Positions 1 to 12,000 of a stretch of DNA of 64,000 nt are shown here, piece by piece (position 1 is the stretch's first letter; each line of letters begins with the position of its first letter). Made by a program: the position numbers and the translations under genes. Source of the stretch: Actinernus sp. WN-2022 (lineage: Eukaryota; Cnidaria; Anthozoa; Actiniaria; Actinernidae); NCBI GenBank assembly GCA_030867875.1, contig JAOWCC010000577.1, positions 90,749,740 to 90,813,739 of the forward strand. The letters run 5' to 3'. The notes below the pieces were generated by a model. It ran no database searches and was not told the DNA's origin. It saw nothing but the letters and a program-made list of their open reading frames with translations.

Positions 1-1953
1 CTAATACAGTTAAGTACTATTTCAGTTCCTTAAAACGACTGCGCGGGCAACTACGGAGCCACGGAGCCAGATATTTCTAAAGAGCTTCAAGAGTGCCACT
101 GTATTCTGCAATTTAGCCAAGGTTTATTCTTTCGGATTTTAGATGTCAGAATTTCTTAGGGAATGAAAATGTGTTCTCGAAAACTTTAGGTGGCCGCTTC
201 ACTAAATGATTAGTGATAAAATGTGACTCTCCCGAACAGCTTTTTAACCGAAAACTTCGTTGGGTGCCCTTGACTTTATAATAGTTGCCATACGTTATTT
301 TAACATTATCGACGTCCTGTTGTATTAGTTATAATTATTATGCAACTACAGTTACTTTACATTATCTCCCTTCCCCTCTCTTCCTTCTTTTCATTCATTT
401 ATTTAGGAGAAAAGAGATATCTGATCGCAGGTTAGAATTTCAGTAGCTCAATATATTTTTTCTGCTTCTGACCCTCCATGAAATTTCTACCATGATCTAG
501 TCAGGAGTATCAGTAGATGGTGTGTCTATTTATAGCCGCGAAGTTCTGGTATGCGATTACGTTGTCTTTTGTTCTCTTGCGCTTTAGTATTTTTTAGCAG
601 TTTGAACCGTGTTAATCACAATTTTTCAGTGCATCCTGATTGGTTGAAAGTGACGGCCTTTGTTCTTCTCGCGGGAAACTCTATACTAAAAATATGACAA
701 TATAATGTGGGAAGAGGAACACTCCTCTGTTATATACTCCTGTCTAGCACGATATTGTTTTCTAACTTATCCAAACTCTTAAACAAAATCGTTTTACTCA
801 TTATTATTCGTACCAACATTTACATACTTTTCGATTTGTTTTAATTAAACTCATGTCCTTGAAAGCCATTGATGTTTTTCTTATAATTTTATCACGCTTC
901 TAGAATAATTTTTAGAATTCTGGCACTAAAATAATATTCTACATTGCTTTTAGGCTGCAAGCTTCGTGAATTGGAAATCAGTGCCGATACATGTATATGT
1001 ACCGAGGCATATACTAGGGGAGTTTAAAAGGGAGTATATAAATTATTTTAAATTCTAAGTTCTCGGAAGTACAATTTCCTGCAAGTTCTAAAGTGATTTT
1101 ACTTAACCCGTGAAGCAAAAAATAATAATCAGTATATAATAGTCAAATAGGAACAAAAGAAAACAATGGAATTAAGGACTAATAGTGTCTATTAGACAAA
1201 GTCTAATATATTCTATTTCACGAGTAAAGTAAAATCACTCTACACAGTCATCAATAATCCCATCAATTAATGGTCCTCGTGACACGTCATAAGAAATGTT
1301 CTACATGTAAATAAATGTGGCATTATCCCATCTATCTTATTTATACTCAGCATCACATAGTATACAGGCCCTGACAAAAGTCACCGTAAAGACACCGTAC
1401 GAACAACATCAAATTTTCCACACGAACGTCTGTAAAATTTTCCAAAATGTTCCGAGTTTGCGGGCCTATAACTTTGCTCCTATTCAAGATATAACTCTCA
1501 AATTTGGGATTTTGACTAACTGCGAGGTGCTCTTTTCAGCAGTATCGACGGTTTTGCTGTTATACGTATATATCAAAAGTTCAAAGAAACCGTGGAAGGG
1601 TCTATTACGAAATCATTCACGTTAACGTTTTGAGAAACAGCTTCCAATGCTTTCTGCAGCAAATGTTAATATTGAGCTTATAAGAACATTTTGAAACATA
1701 CTTGGCATCTATCATTGCTACTGGTATTTTATGGTGATACAATTTCTGATCACTTACTCCACTAGTTGGCCACCAGAGACGAAAATAAAGATTACCTGTT
1801 CCTGTATTATGACATAATCATCATAAATAATTAAACGTCAAATCAAACTATCAAATACGAAAAATAACAACTTTTCTCTCCCCTTGTCGGGGAAATTCAT
1901 ATCAAGGAGTGAAATATTGGATATTTGTTATGTTTGTATAGGCTTGCATATCC
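1..1953. other. Upstream flank of Dickkopf-like gene A, no supported gene
   Basis: AT-rich non-coding sequence. It holds one dispersed repeat (about 478-752) and an imperfect inverted repeat with ~25-bp arms at 1091-1115 and 1217-1241. An open frame of 102 codons at 1317-1625 has no recognisable domain and no convincing splice or promoter context, so I do not call it a gene. The promoter of gene A should lie in the last part of this stretch, but I see no clear TATA box. Confidence 0.6.
478..752 (+). repeat. Dispersed repeat family 1, copy 1
   Basis: About 275 bp matching, in reverse complement, the segment at 23513-23793. Shared blocks include the run around 'tagtattttttagcagtt', the 'gcatcctgattggtt' stretch and the 'ggaacactcct' end with 'atactcctg' boundaries. 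I see no coding capacity. Probably a short non-autonomous transposon. Confidence 0.7.
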
Positions 1954-4900
1954 ATGATGTCGACCTATAAGTGTGTATTACTAGTTTTTACACTTTTCCT
2001 GGCGGTGTTGTTAAGAGAAGGAGCAGCAGAGCAAGGCAAAATGTACGACACAGCGCGATCGAAAAGGGTAGGTTCATAATGTATTTTAAATATCTCTACA
2101 AAAACAAAGGAAAGAAAACACCAATAACTTTATACAGCATGAACTTCTTTGGTCAGTTTGAAAATACGTAGATGTTATTACATTGGCGTGCGGAGATAAG
2201 AAATTTATCACCAGAGTTCAACTCGATATCTCCAGTCACGAATGAGTGAAATATTGGGTTGAGCACGAAGATAAACTGAATTTCATATCTCAAAGCGTAC
2301 ATGTATTATTCTGTTTATTTTATAAACAATACTAATAAGCACAATATTAGTGAATCAATTGTATTGCCCGATATATATCGCCTCTCAGCCAATCTTCTCG
2401 CCTTAAATTATCGTAGTTTTACGTGCGTCCAGATATCATATTTCTCAGTGGTCGAAATCCTTGTAAAAACAGTTTATATATATATATATATATATAATCT
2501 AGCATGTTTTCACAAAAGGAGCCTTGGAACGTAACACCCCCTTTTGTGAAAACATGCTAGATCTTGTGTGCCTTTAAGCTTTAAAAGCCAGTTACTCGTG
2601 TTTTTGCCGTTTTCTTGAAAGGGCAAATGGTAGTTGAAGACTTTTCAGCCCTTTCTATCCCATAATTGATCTCTAGTTTTGTTTTTTTACGTGGGTGGGG
2701 GGGGGGGGGGGGAGGGGGTGGGTGTGTGTGGAGGACTAGTTCAAACATTTTCGCGAATAACTCGAGCTTTTAATGGATTTCGATGTACTACACGTCAAAA
2801 CAACGGTCTCTTCCAGTACTTTAAGACTAGCGTGCCAGTTTTGCCGTATTTGGAGGAGAAAATGCGAAGAAGTTTTTTTTTGTAACCTAACCTTACTGAA
2901 TCTCTCAAAGTTACTTGTGTACCCTAAAATCTTCAAAGTGGCGCTATTTCTCGAGCTTTTAATGGATTTCGATGCACTATACGGCAATACAACGTTCTCT
3001 TAATGTAGATTGCGTTTAATTGATTGAAGTTTCCTGTATTTTGAGTAACAATACCAGAAAATGGCCTTTTTCTAACCTAAGCCTAACCTCTAGGTCTCAA
3101 ATAAAGAAATTATGGGATGGATCTAAGTCAAGTCAATTATGGGATAGAAAGGCCAGAAAAGTCTTCAATCAACTGTCATTTGCCCTTTCAAGAAAATGGC
3201 AAAAACACTAGTTACTGGCTTTTAAAGCTTAAAGGCACACAAGATCTAGCATGTTTTCACAAAAGGTGCCTTGGAACCTAACACCCCCTTTTGTGAAAAC
3301 ATGCTAGATATACTAAGGATTCGGAGTATTTAAATTCTTGGTTGATTCATATTTCGCTCTACAATACTGTTTCGTGGGGACCAAAGTCCTCACTCATCAG
3401 GAGTTTACACAAAAACAGTCTTAGACAAAAAGGCTCCTTTCGTGTTAACATGCTTCATCTTGTGTGCTTGTTCACTTTAAGAGGCAATAACGCGCTTTCC
3501 AGTGTTTTATTTTAAGAGCAAATGACAGTATCTGACTTTTCTGGCCTTTCGATCCCATAATGCCTTTGTCTCAGATCTATCCCATAATTTCTTTATTTGA
3601 GAGCTAGAGGTTAGGGTTAGGTTAGAAAAAACGCAATTTTCTGGTATTTCTACTCAAAATACGGCACAATTCCATTAATTTATCTTAATCTACTGGAAGA
3701 GACCGTTGTTTTGACGTGTAGTACATCGAAATCCATTAAAAGCTCGAGAAATGGCGCCACTTTGAAGAGTTTAGGGTACACAAGATGAAGCACGTTTACA
3801 CAAAAACAGTCTTAGACAAAAAGGCTCCTTTCGTGTTAACATGCTTCATATATATATATATACCATATATATATATATATATAAAGTATGTATATAATGT
3901 CCAAATGTCTTCAGGCCAACAGCTAGTCCAGCCAAGAGGATCAATAAAATTGATTCGAAGTTCTTGTCCACAGTAATTGTTATAAAAATTGAATAGAAAA
4001 ATGTGAACGAGAGCAACTCAGGCCTAGGACTGTTATTAAAAATTTACTAAAACGTTTCGGCCTTCGGCCTTCATCAGTTAACCTTTTAACCTTTTTAACT
4101 GATGAAGGCCGAAGGCCGAAACGTTTTAGTAAATTTTTAATAACAGTCCTGAGTTGCTCTCGTTCACATTTTTCTATTCAATTTTTATATATATATACAG
4201 TCAATGCCAAAAACGTTGTCCAGCAGAAAATAATATAATACTATAATATCCATTGTTTTGGGCTATTTTCTAGACCAAGACAATAGGCCAAAACAATGGC
4301 TATTGAAGTATTATATTATGTTCTGCTGGACAACCTTTTTGGCATTGACTATATATATATATATATATATTAATAGAAATTACCGTGAGATCTATACTGC
4401 ATTTTCTTTAGTAGTTTTGTTCTGTCATCTTTACTGTGGTTTGTTCATGTGTGTTTACCTTACCTTTTGACTTACTTTTTTCCTATTAACATCAGATTAT
4501 TATCTACATATAAATTAGTGTTCACCGAAATATCATGATGTTAATAGTTTGGTATTATTTCCAAGAACAATGTATATACTCTATGTATCAGTTTAAGTAC
4601 CACAATTAACATGTATTTATATGTATATGTTCTCATCACATATATTGAATAAATACAAATATGGCGCGGCTAATTTGCATAATACTTCAGCTCTATATTG
4701 TCACGCCAGTTGTCCCAAAGATCACAAAATTGGAGTCGGTCACAAATATTTTAGTTTCTGTTTTACCGCACTGTTGTCTTATTTTGTTGCATATTAACGT
4801 TATTTTTCGCCATCGACTGTATATTTCTCTCTTCCTGTAACAAGCTGGAACAACTATCCTCGCGTTGACATTATATATAAGGTCAATAAACTGTGCCATT

Positions 4901-6547
4901 TAAAAGGAAATGTCTTGTTAGTAAGGTTTACAAGTTTGGAGATGAAATAATGAATCCTTGTGAATTTATAAAGATTTAGAGTATGTGAAAAACACCAAAA
5001 CGAGGCTAGGCAATAACGACTGCCTATTCTCAACTGTCTGAAACTATTGATTTCAAAGTGAGCTTTTAGACAGTAGAGCAGGTTTGATAGGAATACTCTT
5101 GGTAAGCGAAGTTTGAAAATCGCCATATTTGGATTCGGTCAATATGCCATGCAATCATGCATGTACAGTAAATCCATCCTTTATTGGTCTTAGATCAAAG
5201 ACCATTTAGTTTAATATGAAAGTGTGGTGTCTCTGGCACATACTTACCATTTTTCAGTTGCCGATTTTAAATGTTTAGTTTTTCTTGGCAGGTGATATCC
5301 CCAGGGTACTACTCTCAGGAGTGTAATGCTCACAAGACGTGTAAAGAACAAACAAAATACTGTCACATGTTCTTGTGCGTAGACTGCTTGAAAGAAAACG
5401 TCGCATGCACTCAAAACGGACAGTGCTGTCCTGGATCTGAATGTGTGTATGGACGATGTAAGACTGGATCGAATGCTGGTCAAGCAGGTAACGTTAACGA
5501 ATTAGTGTTAACATTTCGGTGATTGAATGTCCCATATGGCCTTGTCCTATGTACTGTCTACATGACAACATTAGTTTAGAACTAGGTAAATAATGTGATT
5601 GTTGACAGGCCTGTCATGAAACATGGTTCATATAGTCTTCTATATCAATACCAATTCCGTGAAAAATACAAGTATTGATAAGTAACAAACCAGTAAAGCA
5701 ACTAATTTTATATTTAAGGTACTTTCTGTGATCGTCAAAGCGACTGTAAGGATCAAGATCTTTGCTGCGTCCGTGAGCCCGCAATCAATCCCGCCATATC
5801 TATCTGCAAACCCGCTCTTGACGAACATCAAACCTGTGGACCTTATAATCAGTATAGGACCGTGTATATCGGAGGAACAGTACAGCCCGCATGTGGACCA
5901 TGTAAGCAGGGTCTGACGTGCAAACAAGTTGGGTAAGTTACCTTATTGTAAGATATCTTCACGATAACGTAATTTCGTGATGTTGATACTTGATTTTCAT
6001 GGTGCTGTGTTGTGGTTTTGCGCATATCTGGGATCAATGTTCGATTGGTTGCTGCATGTAAATTGGCTTCAATCAGTTAAAGTCCCATCACTTAATGTCT
6101 ATTGAAGGAAGATACAATACGTTCCTTGCAGACTATATCTACGTACAGTTTGTGTGTTAGGATAGTCAGTTATATGACGACACTGAAGAAGATAATGTTG
6201 TTCGATTCCAACCCGGAACATAAATTCAGGCCCTCGCCGTGACACAGCTCCTTATTAAATTAAACCGTGTCTCAATTTTCGCTATTTCGTTGAAATAACT
6301 AGCTTCAGTCAAAACATATCCTGATTTTGTTTTACTTTTGAGTTATGACCGTCAGGCTTTAGTAATAAGAAGAGGAGCACTTTATGGCGAAAGTATTTCT
6401 ACCTTCGTATGACCAAATTAATTAACTTAAACATTATTTTATATTTTTATTCATATTATTTTTATTTTTATTTTTAGAATATTTGGCGTGCATCAAGTGT
6501 GCTTACCTGAAGCAGCGGGAGCAGCACCGGCACAGGGCGGCAAGTGA
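1954..6547 (+). CDS. Dickkopf-like secreted protein A (DKK3-type), 4 exons, 197 aa
   Basis: Exons 1954-2067, 5292-5487, 5719-5932 and 6478-6547 join in phases 0, 1 and 2, with GT/AG borders and a total of 594 nt including the stop. Exon 1 starts ATG-ATG and gives a hydrophobic signal peptide, ending in a dibasic RSKR that resembles a furin-type cleavage site. Exon 2 encodes a DKK_N-type module with ten cysteines, including the CC-P-G and Y-G-R-C pattern. Exons 3-4 encode the colipase-like module, also with ten cysteines, opening GTFCD and ending at VC near the C-terminus. The linker between modules is only ~10 residues, like vertebrate DKK3 and unlike the ~50-residue linker of DKK1/2/4. Family knowledge: Dickkopf proteins are secreted and several modulate Wnt signalling through LRP5/6 or Kremen; the receptor of DKK3-type members is less settled. 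Gene A converges with gene B. Function here is inferred from fold only. Confidence 0.88.
2490..3312. mobile_element. Foldback element with hairpin at each terminus
   Basis: Each end is itself a hairpin, 'tctagcatgttttcaca' followed by its inverse ~45 bp later (2497-2563 and 3246-3309). The sub-terminal sequences at about 2563-2670 and 3115-3245 are inverted copies of each other. Internally, 'taatggatttcgatg' occurs twice (about 2771 and 2961). It is embedded in a TA microsatellite, suggesting TA-target insertion. No transposase is visible. Confidence 0.75.
3400..3850. mobile_element. Second foldback element related to the preceding one
   Basis: The end motif 'caaaaacagtcttagacaaa' occurs at about 3411 and again at about 3798, each followed by 'aggctcctttcgtgttaac'. 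The interior (about 3570-3775) is the reverse complement of parts of 2770-3110, including the 'gtcaaaacaacggtctctt' block. So it is a diverged, rearranged relative of the 2490-3312 element. Confidence 0.65.
3981..4189. mobile_element. Palindromic MITE, about 209 bp
   Basis: The two halves are near-perfect inverted copies from 'tataaaaattgaatag' to its complement. The centre lies around 4080-4095, next to the repeated 'ggccgaaggccgaaacg' block. The right end abuts a TA run. It is non-coding. Confidence 0.85.
4199..4351. mobile_element. Tc1/mariner-like MITE
   Basis: Inverted repeats start CAGTCAATGCCAAAAA at 4198-4213 and close with the complement near 4335-4351. Both flanks are TA repeats. 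A CAGT terminus and TA target are typical of Tc1/mariner-derived MITEs; the superfamily assignment is inference. Only ~150 bp long and non-coding. Confidence 0.75.
4688..4900 (+). repeat. Dispersed repeat family 2, copy 1
   Basis: Shares 'gtttctgt', 'taacgttatttt', 'cgccatcgactgta' and 'ctcttcctg' blocks in the same order with 31070-31310 and 58330-58545. It lies in intron 1 of gene A. No coding capacity seen. Confidence 0.65.
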
Positions 6548-6923
6548 GGAGCGACCAGTATTGGTACAACATTGGACCCATATTGAAACAACATCATTCA
6601 ATATACTCTCGGCTTAATTCAGAATAGCCCACTTTCGATACATGTTTCACTTGTCATGCACAAAGGTTTCAATATGAGGCCCAGAGACAAACTAGATTTA
6701 TTCTATTGGCTGAGAATATTAAAAAAATATAAGTTATCTCGAAGCCTCAGATTGAAACCTTTGTGCGTGATAGTAAGGGAAACATAATTTTATAGAATGG
6801 GGGCTATTTGTATCGTTAATAGAATGCCAAGCCTCACAACTGCCAATCACATCAAATAATGTTGCTTGTATATTCAACCATATTATTTACACCACAGCAA
6901 TGTACTTTCCTCTACTAATACTA

Positions 6924-6929
6924 AATAAA
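6924..6929 (+). terminator. Candidate polyadenylation signal of gene A
   Basis: AATAAA 377 nt downstream of the gene A stop codon. It is the first canonical hexamer I see on this side. Not proven; 3' reads would show cleavage shortly after it. Confidence 0.45.
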
Positions 6930-8018
6930 GATAACACATTTTCTTACAAGCGTCAGTATTGTGGTTTATTGAGGGAAAGTTGAGCATATATTCATTTCGA
7001 TCACTTCTGTTTTGGATGTGTTTTTGTCAAGTAGTACAGGGAGGCTAATTTAGTTATGACATCACATGGACATGTTTCTTGAAGTTTATTTTAATTTCAT
7101 ATAGCTCAGTTACAGCATATATATAGCTAATAAAGTGGAATGGTTAGGAAACCCAGCAAACTTCAAAAGGGCTAACAAAGTCAAAGGCGCTGCGATTTAG
7201 GTTGGAAGGGGATAAGACAAAATATTGTACATGGTCATAGTTCATTAGCGACCCCTGAACGACTGAACCCACACGTTTCTATTGACTGATTGATTAACAT
7301 ATTCCAATATCTGTTGTGTTTTGTGCACGGTCACGGTTGAAAAACGCGAGCAAAGACTTATAGCAAAGAAGGTCGCTGAGTTTCATACCCATTCCACTTT
7401 ATTAACTAATATGGTTCCAATATTCTGATTGGTCGAGAGGTTCACTGTGTCTCTATATTCACAGCGCTTTTGTTCCAATATCAGGGGAAGAAATCGAGTA
7501 TATGAAAGTAAAATGTTATGTCTTTTTTCCCAAGCACACTAAAGATGCGAAGCTCTGTTTATTGTTCTTCATCTCGCTGTCGTGTTAGCTTAAGCTACAT
7601 GATATTCGATCCCATAAAGGGCAATAGGTGTGGCATTTTGCTAAATCGTCGACATTTAATTTCTCACTCGTTTGGGCTTTAAATAATTCGTTTCTGCAGA
7701 TTGTTTTGTTTACCAACGAAGCGAAATGTTCATATTTTATTTCAAGTACAGCCAGGTAAATTAATAAGATACAAAGATCGGTCGGCTTCCTCGAAGACCG
7801 GTCTCTATATACGTTTTTGCTTGTTTTAGCCAATCCGGTTTCTCGATTTGCTAGCACCCAGATTGCGAGAAATTCGACCAGTTAAGGTGATTATTAACCT
7901 TGGCTGTAGCTCTGTAAGTATATACTCCTATGCACTTCGAACTTCGGTGAAAAATTGCTGATGCATTTTTGCAATTGTTACAAAAATAGTGGTATGTAAT
8001 CAGCCTTTCATTGTATCG

Positions 8019-8024
8019 TTTATT
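8019..8024 (-). terminator. Candidate polyadenylation signal of gene B
   Basis: TTTATT on +, so AATAAA on the gene B strand, about 264 nt past its stop. Plausible by spacing only. Confidence 0.3.
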
Positions 8025-8287
8025 GCTATTTATACAATTATTACTATTTCGCTAATTTAGATTCCAAGGTGATCCTGTACTTTAACTTCGTCCGTTGGTC
8101 CTTGCATATTTTCAGTATCAATTTCCGTTATAGCTTCCTCAATGTGACATTACGTCACCAAGAGTCTGCTTATCTACGTCATCTACGTCATCAAGGGTCT
8201 GTCTGCTTTTCTACAATATTATTTAGGTCCATTTTTGAAGTTTGAGTTTCCCAATGCAGCTATATCCCATGGAATTAAATATTTCCG

Positions 8288-8984
8288 CTAGTCTTCTTCT
8301 TCCTTTAGACATACCAAATGCAGCCCTCTGGTTCTGTAAATAGAAATCAGATTTATAAAATTAATCCATATGTGTACATACATAATAATACATTCGTATA
8401 ATTTTGATAAACTATTGAAATTGTTTCAAAACTGAAGTCACTATGAAGTATTACTGTTTAATTAATAAATAAATTCGCTTTGGTCTAGCCTTGTATAATT
8501 CACGTGTTCCCGTAAATGCGCCTTTTGCAAGATGCAATCACGTGGTTCTACTGGGTACCAAAAATAACCGACTAAAAGACTTAAAGGCACTTGTACGAGA
8601 TCGGTAGCGTTATTAGTAAAACCTGTTTTAAATGTTATTTTCCAACTCCAATCGGTTGTCGATCTTTCTAAAACTGCGTTTTTGAAGTTTGTTTGCCGTT
8701 CAGTAACTAAATTAACTAAAGTCTTTCTCATGGGATCACGAGTGCAACTCATTGGTTACTGAAGTGATATATCAGCACCTGACTTCCTGCAAAAGACCTA
8801 TCAATTGGCAGCATTTATAGATGACTGTGTAAAGCATGCTAGAGTTTAATGTTTACCACTGCGGTTTAAATGTTCTGTCTCCTTGTATGTGCTTTTCTCA
8901 GGTTCAGGTCAGGCTTTGTTTTGTGTACTGTATGCTATGAGGATCGAAGTAACTGAGAGGGGTTTATATAGGTAAATTCAGTGC

Positions 8985-9024
<40 letters not shown>

Positions 9025-12000
9025 ACGTGGAATTCCTGAGTCGGGCAATGAATTTTCTTTGAATCCCATAGCATTTACGAAAATAGTAAAACTATTAAAA
9101 ATCAGTTTGAAAGTCTTGCTGAAATTGCCGCCACACGCCAGGAGCCCATTGCGAAGTAAACAGAAGAGCGAATAGAAATCAAGTAAAATTAGACTGAAAC
9201 CGGCTCACGAGGTTCAACTTCAAATCACAACATTTGGTTTCCCGATTTCCGACATCAAAACAGCATTTTTGTGCATGAAAATACCTGTATTTTATTTAGG
9301 TACACTTCATTTCAATCTAATCTTTACCAAGGAAGCGAAAGTACATTAACTGGTCACAAAATTTACTGAAACCGACGGCCTGTTGAATCACTTGCTATAA
9401 TGGCGGATGGCGATAAGTGAAACTGTAAATCCTGACAAAAAGAGCTGTACAAGTATATACGAACAAACTTGTAAGTATTAAGTGTTCTTTACTTTATAAC
9501 CAAATTACCAAATTTTAATGCTGAATTTCTCAGTCTCGCAATAAATAAGCTTTTTTTTAACTGTTGAATGTTGTGTTCAGTTCACTCGTTTCCAACATTT
9601 TCCTTGCATGTACTTGTAGTTGTACCACAATTTTAGTAGCGTTTTGTAGCCGTGTTCTTTGAAGGCAGTCATTTAAGCTTCTGTGTGTGAATACTACATG
9701 AATTGAATCAGCAAATCTACAAAGCCCCAGCTTTTCCGTTCAAAATCACACATTTTTGCTGCAGAATGCAGTTGTTTCCGATTCCTCGGACAGCGCCAAA
9801 ACATATCATTTCTCGTGAAAAATGGAAAAGAAGATAATTTTCACGTTCTTTTGACTGCTGTTAACTTTGTGAATATCATGGATTGGACGTTTAACATAAT
9901 TATTCTCTGTTCGCGATAATAATAAATAAATAAACAACAGCAACGCGCGGGATTCCTGTACATCGTTAAATACAGCTTTTCAAACCGTTGAATTCCACAA
10001 AATATTAAACGCTTCGTTAGCCAATCAGCGCGCGAGTTTGAGTCGTGCTATGGGATTCTATTAGAAGTAAAGCAGTGCCCAGCAGAAGAACATAAGAAAA
10101 TACTGTAACATGCAGTGACACACTTCAATCGTCTCAAGAAAGTCCATTTCAAGCAAGCGTTGTCAGGCGCCCATTACCATTATACTAAGTGGTATGTGAG
10201 TCAGCGTATGACGGATTGAGCTACGTTATACATTTAGAACACTCAGATCTTGCGCGAGTTCTCGTTCCCACACTTTGAGAACCCAATCATATTATACACT
10301 CAGGACAATGTAGTGTCAGTAAATCACATGACCAAAGCCTCAAAGAACCACAAAGGCGTTCTCAATCTCAATGGCGGAAAGCGTGGACAGCTCAATCTTG
10401 GCATACGCTGAATCACAGATACATAATATATATATATAACTTTAGGCGCTCCTGGTAATGCGCTTCTGGCGTTGTACATTAGTTAACGTTATCAAGTTCA
10501 ATCTAGCAACGACAGAAAGTCGACAATAGTCAGACTGAGTGTAACTGTAAATGAAACTTCATTTGGTGTTACTCACTAGAGCTCTGGGTATAACCCGGGG
10601 GGACTCCCATATATAAGGGGCGAGGATGCTCGTCGGAAATATTCGTTCGTCCCCTAATAGATACTAAAATGGGCGTGACTCAGGCTAATTTTGACCCCTA
10701 AACAAGATTTTTTTTTAAATACTCTAAATTTCTAACGAGATCTGAAACAACCATGCATGGGGGCTGATCAAAGCCACATCCCGGCTAATCCACAGATAGA
10801 ATTGGAAATTAGCGTGTTGGTTTTTGCGGAGGGAGGAAAACCGGAGAACACGGAGAAAAACCCTCGGAGCAAGGGCGAGATTCAAACAAACTTAACACGC
10901 ATTTGGCGCCGCGTCCGGGAATCCAACCCGGGTCACAGAGGAGAGAGGCGAAGCGCTTAACCACTGCGCCACCCCGGCACCCCTTTCGTATCTGAAAAGA
11001 ACAGTCCGTTTATTGATTAAAACTTGTATTAAATAATATCCATATAATTATGTGACAATACAAACCATGGAAATTGATAACAGTTTTGTGTTCAACTGAC
11101 AACTGACCCCTAAAAGGTACCTACCGCTTTACATAAAAATGTCTGCGTTTGATCGTGGGTACCCTAAGTGGTACCAAAACCCGTGATTTCGACCCCTAAA
11201 AGGTACGATGAGCATCCCGCTCCCTTATATACAGGAATTCCCCCCCTCTACCCCCTCCCCCCTCCACGGGATATAACCAATTAATTAATTAAGAGGCCAT
11301 CGCTTAAAGTGCCTATAACTGAGCCCACATGTTACCATTAAAATCGATTCTACATCGCCGGTAAATACATGTACATGTAGGTGAATAGTAAATTATTTCT
11401 TGATTTGAGTGTTGCGTCCAATATGAGTTGTAAAGGTTTCTTCTATTTCCAATATACGAATTATGTGATGTCACAGGAGGCCTCATTTAAAAGTGTTTTT
11501 TTTAAGGAAAAGCACGTCAGAACAAGTAGGGCAACCAAAATATCTACATGTCAAACTATTACAGAAAAACAACTGGTAAGTTTAAGTGTTATCTATCTCT
11601 TTTTCTAATTTTAATTTCTGCTGGTTTATGCCACTGCTCGGCCGGGTTGGAAACTCTAACAGGCTTTAAAAATCGTCGCTCCTCATGCCGACGCACAGAC
11701 GATCATTTCAAATGCATAATTACGGTGACACGTTAGTGAAATAACCAATCGGATAGTTTGACAAACGATAATTTATGAAAACTAAAAATAAATCGGCGCA
11801 CACTAAGGCGAGAAAGGGGGATTGGTTCTGTTAAGGCTGGATGGCATTATAACCTTTCCTTGTTTTTCCATGTTTTTCAAATTTAAACTAGTCTTTTCTT
11901 GTTTTTCATATATTTTTCGAGTGTATTTCAGTCTTTCCCGGTTGTGAGCGTTTCTGTTGAGTTTTGGCGGCAATTTTCTATGTGACAACAACTACAACCG

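Larger units (their letters stand above)
2068..5291 (+). other. Intron 1 of Dickkopf-like gene A, with foldback elements
   Basis: A 3.2 kb phase-0 intron with a GTAGGT donor and CAG acceptor. It contains, in order, a double-hairpin foldback element, a rearranged relative of it, two compact palindromic MITEs in TA-rich sequence, and one copy of dispersed family 2. The many small open frames across it have no recognisable domain. Confidence 0.75.
6548..8287. other. Convergent interval between Dickkopf-like genes A and B
   Basis: Holds the probable 3' UTRs of both genes and no supported coding region. An imperfect inverted repeat spans about 6620-6812, within the likely 3' UTR of A, with arms sharing 'cacaaaggtttcaat'. 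Another inverted pair, 'aataaagtggaatgg', sits at about 7126 and 7388. A dispersed fragment resembling family 3 occurs upstream, at about 6000-6290 in intron 3 of A. Confidence 0.6.

Noticed and set aside
1317..1625. 102-codon open frame upstream of gene A
   Set aside because: No domain, no supporting splice or promoter context; could be a repeat.
10757..10960. 67-codon frame (MGADQSHIPANP...), with a near copy at 37096-37299 on minus
   Set aside because: Antisense translation of a tRNA-derived SINE body and head; not a protein family.
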